DNA of 12,566 nt from Methanobacteriota archaeon (GTDB taxonomy: Archaea > Thermoplasmatota > Poseidoniia > Poseidoniales > Poseidoniaceae). The notes under the pieces were generated by a model that was not told the DNA's origin, did not search any database, and saw only the letters and a program-made list of their open reading frames with translations. Positions within the stretch are counted from its first letter, which is position 1; each line of letters starts with the position of its first letter. The translations under genes were made by a program, and so were the position numbers. Where the stretch lies: assembly GCA_002726395.1 (NCBI GenBank), contig PBTA01000075.1, positions 1 through 12,566 on the forward strand, written 5' to 3'. This document shows, piece after piece, positions 1 through 7,400 of the stretch.

Positions 1-1
1 C

Positions 2-349
2 ATCACAGCCTTGATTCACACCGTTGTGGGTGTGCTCATGGAATTGGACCCGGACAACGACAACGAATTGATGGTTGCAGGAATCATGCTCATCATCCCC
101 ATCTACATGCTCTACGCCGCCTTCATGAACGAAGGTCGAGCGCAGGCCCGTTTGGCGGCCGTGATCGCTGGACCGATCTTTGTGTGGTTCGTATTGTGCG
201 CACTCCTCGGTCTCCAAATTACCTACGCAACAACGGATTACACGTTTGAGTTGTCTGGCGAAATCGTTCCACCGCTCGTGTTCTGGGGCATGACTGCTCT
301 TACCGGAGTGTTGGGCTGGAACATGGACGATGAAGCACCTGCTGAGTGA
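2..349 (+). CDS. Small multi-pass membrane protein, 5' end uncertain or cut by window edge
   Basis: I do not recognise a family. The frame is open from the left edge to the TGA at 347-349. A TTG at 11 and an ATG at 38 are possible starts, but the true start may lie outside the window. Numbered from the TTG, the product has three clear hydrophobic segments at about residues 21-39, 48-70 and 84-103, an acidic stretch (DPDNDNE) before the first, a short basic loop (EGRAQAR) between the first and second, and an acidic tail ending DDEAPAE. This suggests a small integral membrane protein of three or four helices. Its stop overlaps a possible GTG start of the next gene by four bases (GTGA at 346-349), so the two may be co-transcribed. 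Nothing in the sequence indicates a function. Confidence 0.6.
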   Translation: MTALIHTVVGVLMELDPDNDNELMVAGIMLIIPIYMLYAAFMNEGRAQARLAAVIAGPIFVWFVLCALLGLQITYATTDYTFELSGEIVPPLVFWGMTALTGVLGWNMDDEAPAE

Positions 350-387
350 GCGACGGATTCATCAATCTCCGCCCTCTGGTCGGAGTT

Positions 388-1224
388 ATGCACATCAGTC
401 ATCAAACACCTGAAGGCAACAAAGCCTATCCTACAGAAATCCCACAATTTGGTCTTGGCGTCTTTTTGATGTCAGACGGTGGTGAATGCAAATCATCTGT
501 CTTGGCCGCGCTTAAAGCGGGCTACACGCACATCGATACGGCGAGTATGTATCAGAATGAACGTGACGTAGGTCGAGCACTCAAAGAAACGGGCGTGGAG
601 CGTTCTTCAGTTTTCATCACGACAAAACTTCGGCGTGGGGATGCTGTTGGTTATGAAGAAACCATTGAGCAATGTAAGAAATCACTCGAACTTCTTGATA
701 CTGAATACATTGACCTCTATTTGGTCCATGCACCACCTCTTGACCCTGCACATCGTGCGCCGGTATGGAGGGCAATGGAGCACTGCCTTGAGCAAGGATG
801 GGTCAAATCTATCGGAGTTTCTAATTATGGAGAAGCACATTTGGATGCGATGAAGAAGTATGCCAACTACATGCCAAGTGTCAACCAAGTCGAGTACAAT
901 CCTTGGCTTCAACGGCCTCACCTCAAAAAAGCAACAGAAGATTCTGGCGCCAAAATAATGGCCTATTCCCCACTTGCTCGCGGCCACAGAGTTGACGACC
1001 CTGAACTTGGAGCAATTGCTGAACGCCTTGGTTGTACTCCTGCTCAAGTAGCAATCAAATTCTGTTATGACCAAGGATGTATAACGATACCAAAGTCAAG
1101 CAATCCTTCGCGAATTATTGAGAACATCGCATCGCTCGACATTGATATTTCCGGTGAAATGGACGCTATTCTGGCACTTGATGAAAACTATGTTTCAGGC
1201 TGGGACCCGACTACAGAGCCTTGA
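388..1224 (+). CDS. Aldo/keto reductase
   Basis: NADPH-dependent carbonyl reductase of the aldo/keto reductase superfamily, cytosolic, with a (beta/alpha)8 barrel. From ATG 388 the product is 278 aa, the usual length for prokaryotic AKRs. The catalytic tetrad is complete: Asp50 and Tyr55 (HIDTASMY), Lys80 (ITTKL) and His114 (LVHAPP). Other family marks are GLGVF near residue 22, GWVKSIGVSNY at 137-147, VNQVEYNPWLQ at 165-175, and IPKSSNPSRIIENI at 234-247, which binds the cofactor phosphate. The frame also allows a GTG start at 346 that overlaps the upstream stop by four bases and adds 14 residues. I prefer ATG 388 because it gives the normal family length, although its GGAG (382-385) sits only 2 nt away. 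The substrate cannot be read from the sequence; 2,5-diketogluconate reductase-like and general aldehyde reductase roles are both possible. Confidence 0.93.
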   Translation: MHISHQTPEGNKAYPTEIPQFGLGVFLMSDGGECKSSVLAALKAGYTHIDTASMYQNERDVGRALKETGVERSSVFITTKLRRGDAVGYEETIEQCKKSLELLDTEYIDLYLVHAPPLDPAHRAPVWRAMEHCLEQGWVKSIGVSNYGEAHLDAMKKYANYMPSVNQVEYNPWLQRPHLKKATEDSGAKIMAYSPLARGHRVDDPELGAIAERLGCTPAQVAIKFCYDQGCITIPKSSNPSRIIENIASLDIDISGEMDAILALDENYVSGWDPTTEP

Positions 1225-1276
1225 GTTCTAAGCCGAATGGGTTTTGACGGGTAAAGTAACAAAAGACAGCAGCCAC

Positions 1277-1283
1277 AGGGTGA
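1277..1283 (+). promoter_or_regulatory. Probable ribosome binding site (AGGGTGA)
   Basis: Purine-rich AGGGTGA lies four bases before ATG 1288 and resembles the archaeal Shine-Dalgarno GGTGA. It supports that start for the DUF3592-like gene. The 63-bp gap before it (1225-1287) has no other clear signal. A weak AT-rich stretch near 1255-1263 (AAAGTAACA) could be a TATA element. Confidence 0.45.
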
Positions 1284-1287
1284 CTCG

Positions 1288-2166
1288 ATGTCAAACAATT
1301 TTTGGGAAGAACAACTCTCAGGTGATGACTCAAAAGATGAGGCTGATAAATCATCTCGCAAGAGAATCGATTCATCCGAACGTAACGTGAAAATTGATGT
1401 CACTCTTGATGACTTTCCGGTTAACAATTGGAACAGCGATAATGACGGTCAAGAGATCGTTTATTGGTATAATAACAATCGAATGGCTGAGGATGAGAAA
1501 ACCCTTGAATTCTTCAAATCAGGCAGCGGTGTGAAAGCGATTTATTCTCGCTCACAGGCTCAAAAGTTACTCGATTTTACAATTCATACTCTCGAGCAAG
1601 AAGGTTGTACTGTATGGAATCATCCGCAACAAGCAATAGGAATACGCCCCAATATCGGATTGGGTGGGCTCCTTGGAGGATGGACTTTTGCTGGAATCTG
1701 GTGCATGGCCTCATTTATTGCACTCTATTTTGTAGGCGGGCCAGTTCTGGCGGATATCGGTACCTCGGAATGGAATGCTACGGACGGAGTGATTCTTGAG
1801 AGCGGAGTTGACTCTTCCTCTGATGGCGATGGTGGAACTACGTACTGTTTGTGGGTTAACTATCAGTATACATACGATAATGAGACTTTTGACGGAGATA
1901 TCGTCAGTTTCAGCAAGGATAATTCGTGTAATTCTTGGTCGGAAAATGCTGATGAAGACTATCCTGCAGGCAAGGAAATTACAGTTTATATCAATCCAGA
2001 TAATCCATATGATGCTGTCCTTGAAACTGGTTTTTCAGGAGTCGATTTTACTGTTTGCTGCATTCTACCGTTCCCACTCATTGGAATTGTACTGTTTATT
2101 GGCATGCTTCGAACTACATTTGGGGCTGCTTCTTCTCTGTTTAACAAAGAACAACTGGAAGATTGA
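1288..2166 (+). CDS. Membrane protein with DUF3592-like domain
   Basis: A 292-aa protein of unknown function. Residues 1-120 are hydrophilic and cytoplasmic-looking, rich in Asp, Ser and Lys. A hydrophobic segment at about 124-154 is followed by an external domain (about 160-250) and a second helix at about 252-274. The layout helix, then GVILESG (167-173), then NYQYTYDNETFDGD (191-204), then a YPAGKEITVYINPDNP stretch (225-240) ending in AVLETG, then helix, is typical of DUF3592 proteins (Pfam PF12158), whose role is unknown. Cys187 and Cys214 in the external domain could pair. The start is supported by AGGGTGA at 1277-1283, four bases before ATG. The long N-terminal part before the first helix is more than a minimal DUF3592 protein needs. 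The gene ends 6 bp from the stop of the convergent transporter gene. Confidence 0.82.
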   Translation: MSNNFWEEQLSGDDSKDEADKSSRKRIDSSERNVKIDVTLDDFPVNNWNSDNDGQEIVYWYNNNRMAEDEKTLEFFKSGSGVKAIYSRSQAQKLLDFTIHTLEQEGCTVWNHPQQAIGIRPNIGLGGLLGGWTFAGIWCMASFIALYFVGGPVLADIGTSEWNATDGVILESGVDSSSDGDGGTTYCLWVNYQYTYDNETFDGDIVSFSKDNSCNSWSENADEDYPAGKEITVYINPDNPYDAVLETGFSGVDFTVCCILPFPLIGIVLFIGMLRTTFGAASSLFNKEQLED

Positions 2167-2172
2167 ACGGTC

Positions 2173-4392
2173 TTATTCCTCTTCATCGCTTTGAGTTTGA
2201 TACAGTGACAGAGCAGTCGCGAGGAGTACTGAAAAGAAGATGCTCAAGGTGAGCAAACGTCCCGTTTCGCTGGATGGTGGGAACGTCGTGAAAGCGATGA
2301 GAATGAACACGCACATCGAAGTGAAGGCCGCCCACCAACGTGCTGCATGGTCATTTGAGGTCGGAGCATGGTCAGAACTGCTTGAATGTGAAAGATAGTC
2401 TGCAGCAAAGCCCATTCCCAGTAAAACTGCGGGGGCTGAACCTACTCCTCTTCCACCAAGCAGGCTTGCCATTCCGTCAACTGCAGCACCAACAACTACG
2501 GTTCCTACTGCAATTCGAAGCGCTTTTTCAGGTGAACGTAGAACACCAAAGGCAACAAAAAAGACTGCAATTCCTGCTCCAAAAATTTGGGTCATTCGTG
2601 ATTCATCAAAGGAGTGAGCTGCTTCTGCACCAACGACGAAATTTCCTCCAATATTACCAGAGACCTCCATGTCCGATAACAATGCTCGAACATCGTCGAT
2701 GAAAGCAAGAGCAGCATCGGTATCGAGTCCATCCAAATAAACGACAAGAACAACCGCATAGGTTTCGCCATCCGATTGCAACCTTGGATCTTTGACCATC
2801 AGTGAATCAAGACTGGAAGTACTGAGGACTTGGTCAAGCGTTGCATTTGCATCATTCGAATCAGGTATGCCAATCATCAGTTTCGATTGCGAAAGACCCG
2901 TGTCAAGTGAAATGATGCTCGGATGATTTCTCAACTGCTCTTGGAACGCTAACAGGTGGCGATACTCTTCAACCGAATCCCCCTTGACATTCACTAAAAT
3001 CCATGCATCGGTACTCGAGGCAAGGATGTATTCATCTTGCATTTGACGCAACTCTGCCGAATCAGGGTCATCTTCTGGAAGGAATTGATGAATATCCAAC
3101 ACCTCCACGCCACCTGGAGATACTAAAGCAACCCCTGCAAGGAGCAAAAGTAAAGCAGGCCACAAGGCCGTGAAAGCAGGCCTAGACAGCACATTTCTTG
3201 ATGGTGAAGGCGAAATATCGACCTTTTTTCGTGACATGTAGAAGTCTTCAAGCACATACCTGGTAATCAGCCAATCAAGGAATATCCCAATCACCATTAC
3301 CAGTGCCAAAGAGCGTTGAGCTCGCAGAGGAGAAAACAATGCAAGTGAGACTGCTGCAATGGTTGTCAGCATTGCAACGAACAACATCTTTCGAACCTTT
3401 TCAACATCGTGTGAAGAGCGACAATACCAAAATGCGCCATCAACTGCTACCCCCATTATGATTGGAACAGCAATCCCATCGATAACTGAAAACGTATATC
3501 CAAACATCGACATAATACCCATTTCCGCTCCCACAACAAGCGTGGCGCTGCCTAAGGTCACAACGGCTACAAGCGGGTCTCGCAACCCGATACAGAGCGC
3601 AGATACCAACAATATGGCAAGAGGTATCATGACGCTTTTCAACTCACTTTCTGCCAACGTTTTTGATTTAGCAAACAACATATTGGCGCCGACTGCTTCG
3701 AAGGTAAAGTTGGTTGATTCAGACAACTGATCTGCCCACACTCCAAGTTCCGACCAGTTGGTATTGGACTGGTTATTACCAATCCAAACCATCCAAAGTA
3801 ACTCGTTTGACGTAGGTGGCTGATGCGCGTATTGGCCAGGCATTGATGGGCAGGCTACCCCAAGGTCGGCATCATTGGGTAGCAAGAGAAGTGTTGCTTC
3901 AAAAGCAAATGACTCCTCATTTGTGGCATTTTTTCCACACCAGCCCTCCTCAAGCATTGGTTGAAGAACATCACTCCAACCTTCTGCGTCAGTTAAAGAA
4001 CGATTTCGAGAACTAAACGCTTCTTCCCACAACATAAATGGGGACTGAATGCGGTTCAATTCCGTAACATCAGTATGCCATGCAGTGTCTGGATTCTCGC
4101 CGGCAAAAGCCTCTTTTTCAATACTCAAAAGCTCCTGCACTCGATTGACAGGGTGCATCAAACCAGCGCCATCATCATGCGTGACTCGCAAGACAAGCGA
4201 CTCACTTGATTCAGTACCTATTCCATCAGATTTGCGCTGAACAGTGACCTCGTCATCAAAGATGACTTCAGTCGACATCTGGGGTTCGACTGGAAAAAAA
4301 GCAAGCAACAACGTACCAAGCAGAAGACCAGCAATCAGAATCTGACGGACTCTGTTTGCCTCCATGAGCATCACTCTCTGGCCCTCAGTCAT
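2173..4392 (-). CDS. MMPL/RND superfamily transporter
   Basis: A 739-aa integral membrane transporter of the resistance-nodulation-division superfamily (MMPL / archaeal HAE3-like, COG1033 type). Twelve helices in the duplicated RND pattern can be placed: about 15-34; 252-270, 273-295, 300-322, 335-355, 360-378; 405-425; and 601-617, 625-645, 652-668, 687-704, 711-730. Two large external loops (about 35-250 and 428-600) follow helices 1 and 7. Helix 4 holds GVAVDG with Asp318 and helix 10 holds GMGFAADY with Asp665-Tyr666, where proton-relay acids lie in RND proteins. The helix-10 pair resembles the Asp-Tyr pair of MmpL3; in helix 4 the residue after Asp is Gly, not Tyr. Met8 and Met10 are alternative starts. 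The gene lies 41 bp after the 1690-aa surface protein on the same strand, so co-expression is likely. The cargo is unknown; lipids or other hydrophobic molecules are typical for the family. Confidence 0.9.
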   Translation of the reverse strand: MTEGQRVMLMEANRVRQILIAGLLLGTLLLAFFPVEPQMSTEVIFDDEVTVQRKSDGIGTESSESLVLRVTHDDGAGLMHPVNRVQELLSIEKEAFAGENPDTAWHTDVTELNRIQSPFMLWEEAFSSRNRSLTDAEGWSDVLQPMLEEGWCGKNATNEESFAFEATLLLLPNDADLGVACPSMPGQYAHQPPTSNELLWMVWIGNNQSNTNWSELGVWADQLSESTNFTFEAVGANMLFAKSKTLAESELKSVMIPLAILLVSALCIGLRDPLVAVVTLGSATLVVGAEMGIMSMFGYTFSVIDGIAVPIIMGVAVDGAFWYCRSSHDVEKVRKMLFVAMLTTIAAVSLALFSPLRAQRSLALVMVIGIFLDWLITRYVLEDFYMSRKKVDISPSPSRNVLSRPAFTALWPALLLLLAGVALVSPGGVEVLDIHQFLPEDDPDSAELRQMQDEYILASSTDAWILVNVKGDSVEEYRHLLAFQEQLRNHPSIISLDTGLSQSKLMIGIPDSNDANATLDQVLSTSSLDSLMVKDPRLQSDGETYAVVLVVYLDGLDTDAALAFIDDVRALLSDMEVSGNIGGNFVVGAEAAHSFDESRMTQIFGAGIAVFFVAFGVLRSPEKALRIAVGTVVVGAAVDGMASLLGGRGVGSAPAVLLGMGFAADYLSHSSSSDHAPTSNDHAARWWAAFTSMCVFILIAFTTFPPSSETGRLLTLSIFFSVLLATALSLYQTQSDEEE

Positions 4393-4433
4393 GAAGTTGC
4401 TTCACAACTTGAGCGCAAAGTGTAGAAATGTAC

Positions 4434-7400
4434 CTATTCCCACTTTGTCCATTGGCCAGTGGTTTGGTCTCTATACCACCACTTTCCAGAAGAAGGCGGG
4501 AATTCACATATCTCGTATCCGTCCTGCATTTGACCTGTATGGTTTTGAGGAGGTCGGGATGGAGCAGCAGATGGTGGCGCAGAAATAGGCGCAGTTGAGA
4601 CTGCTGCTGCCGTAGTTTGCGAGCCAAATTGATCTTCAAAAGCATCCCATTTATTGTCGGTATAATCTGCATCAGACCAATCCTCATTGCCTTTGCCTCT
4701 TCGCAGAACGAAGACAGTAGCGATAAGTCCAACGACGACGAGTGCGACCGCACCGATCAAGATGTTGGTTGTCGTAGTGGAGGAAGAGGAGGAGGCTGAA
4801 TCTGTGTCTGCGTTATCACCAATGCCGTCTCCATCTGTGTCGAGTGTTTCATTTGCGTCAAATGGGAACGCGTCATCATTATCACCGACTCCGTCACCAT
4901 CTGAATCCATGGATTCGTCACCATCATCTGGGAATTGATCGATTTCATCACCAATACCATCACCATCAGCATCACCAGGCAAAGTTCCACCATCATCAGT
5001 TACGGTGCCATCCGGACCTACGGTGATTGTGAATTCAATCGGATTGTACAGTCCACCTGAAATTTGAACGAGTAAATCTCCTTCGATGAGTAAGAACGAG
5101 GTTTGACCGTTTTCGTTGAGAACGATGCTAAACAACGTTGAGTTGTCGTGGCTTACAAGTACGGATAGGCCGCCAACAGGTTGTCCTGCTGGGTCGGTAA
5201 TCGTAATCAATACCGTATCGCCAGCAACTGGATTTGGTGGATTGAAAATCATCGTGAGATTCTCCATTTGTGGAGGCTCAGGGTTGACTTCAGCAACCTT
5301 GCTTCCAATTCCAGCAGTGAGCACAGCATCGTCTCCTTCTCCGATTTGAGCAATAGCCAAAACGGTGTAGTTGTCTACAGGTGAAGACAGTAATGGGAGG
5401 GTGAGGTCAGCGCTTGAACCAAGTCCCCAAGAAATTGAGTTTAGGCCTCCGAAGAAATCTTCAAACTCGTCATAGATTTCTTCCTCGGTTTGTTGGCCTT
5501 CTCCAGTGCACAGAATCGTATCGTCCATATTCATAGACATGTATGTATAGCCATCATCATCCGTCTCTTCTTCAAACCAAATTTGTGCGGTTGAATTGAA
5601 ACTTGAGCGCGTTTCAAAGGTATATTCTATCGATTCATCGTATGGGAATGAAGCGCTCATTCTGCTGTCTCCATCTTCTTCCCAATCGCTTGATGGTTCC
5701 ACTACATCTCCAGTTTCTGAATTGTAGAGAACAGCATTACTCACGACCGGTTCGGGGGCGGACATGTAGTCATCATAGTTACGTTGATTGTAAACACCGA
5801 TGGAGAGTACTTCATTGCCTTGACCAGTTGAATCATCCCAGCCCCAATCAGTCCAAATGTCAAGTTCTTCACAGACTTGTTCCATTCTTTGGTCGACTGC
5901 AACCCAACCTATTTCGTTACGAACGCCTTCTGCATAGATGAAATCTGTGAACGACGAGAAATCAATCGAAGCAGGGTCAAAGCCATCGGTCGGTGCTGCG
6001 ACTGCGAGTATGCGTGAAGCATTTTGACCATCCAATGCAATGTTGGTCGTTTGACCTGGCCCAAGAGTGCCGGTCATCTCAAGGTCAGTTGGGTTTGAGA
6101 GAATCAAACCTGTGTGCATTGCTTCAGGGAACAATTCACCTTCATGAAGAACTGCCATTCCAATTCCACTCAATGGTGCTTTCAATCGAATCTCTTGAGT
6201 TCGTGATGTATCACCTGCTTCAAATTCAAGCGTGAAAGTTTCCGGTTCTCCCCATGCTTCTTCATCGATATCAGGGAACGGGACTTCACCCAAGTCAATT
6301 GGGGTAACGCCCACAATGACGGAATATTCTGATTGAGAAATCCCTGATGGAGATACGGTAATCGTAGTGAGGCCGCTTGCACTGGTCGTAGCGCTGTAGA
6401 CAGGTAAACCAGCAAAAGAAGACACTTGTTCAAGACCACTGAGGGCAAGACTACCAGCAGTAGCAGCTCCAAAGTTGAGGCCGAGGCCGGTCATTTCGAT
6501 ACCGTCAGCAGTTGTGTAGGTTGACTGAGCAAGCGTCACATAGGCGCCAGCGAAGCTCGGTGTTACTGATGTGCTTGCTTCACCATTCGCATTGCTGATG
6601 AAAATATCTTCAGAATGAACTTCAAACGGTCCTTCGGAAATAAAGGTGTTAATGATGTCTGGTGAAGGCGTCGAAGATTGTTGAGGTTCTCCTAATTCGC
6701 AGTAACTTTCACCATCGTCAGGGATACTTGCGTAATTTTCATGGTACGGGTTGTCCTCTTCATCTGTATATTCGAAGCCATGGTATTCCTTGTAGGTGTA
6801 GTGGTGTTCGTAGGTGAACACATCTTGCGTGCTGGATTCATCATCGCTTCCGAAATGGAAGGTTACGGTGATTGAGTGCGTGTCTTGTCCATCCATTGAA
6901 TCGTACTGATGGTTGATGCTGTTCCATTCTTGTATGTCTGAATCCATGTTTCCATCGCCCCAGTCAATATCGACTTGATTGAGGTTAGCATGTTCGTATT
7001 GCGAATCACCCTCGTCACCATAGTAATACCAAGAATTTTCCGTCCAATGTTCAAAATTAACTTCATTATTCGAGGTGTCCCAGGAAGAAAAACTGCTTTG
7101 AACACAAGAAGGTGAACCCGGTAGTGGCATCTCTTGGACGTATTCAAATTCTAAACCGGAGGTTGTCGTTCCAGAGGTTTTGACCTCGACAAGGCCACGA
7201 TCGTCTAATGGAAGATTGCTAAGATAAGAAGTCAAATCCCATCCAGTTGCATCTCCACTCGTCGAATAGGAATCGAAAAAGATATCTCGGTCATCCAATT
7301 CATAATTTTGACCACTTGCTGGATTGATTTCTACTTCCAATACTCCATCAACATCATTACCATCATACATGCCCATCATTTCTCCGTTTGATGATTCAGT

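Noticed and set aside
4394..4410. Hairpin AAGTTG-CTTCA-CAACTT just before the transporter start, a possible terminator between the surface protein and the transporter.
   Set aside because: The stem is only six AT-rich pairs and no T-run follows on the minus strand. It is more likely chance, or at most a minor element near the start codon.
4803..4976. Regularly spaced 66-bp repeats that might suggest a CRISPR-like or regulatory array.
   Set aside because: The period is exactly 22 codons, copies are diverged at the DNA level, and the frame encodes DxDGDG loops of the surface protein.
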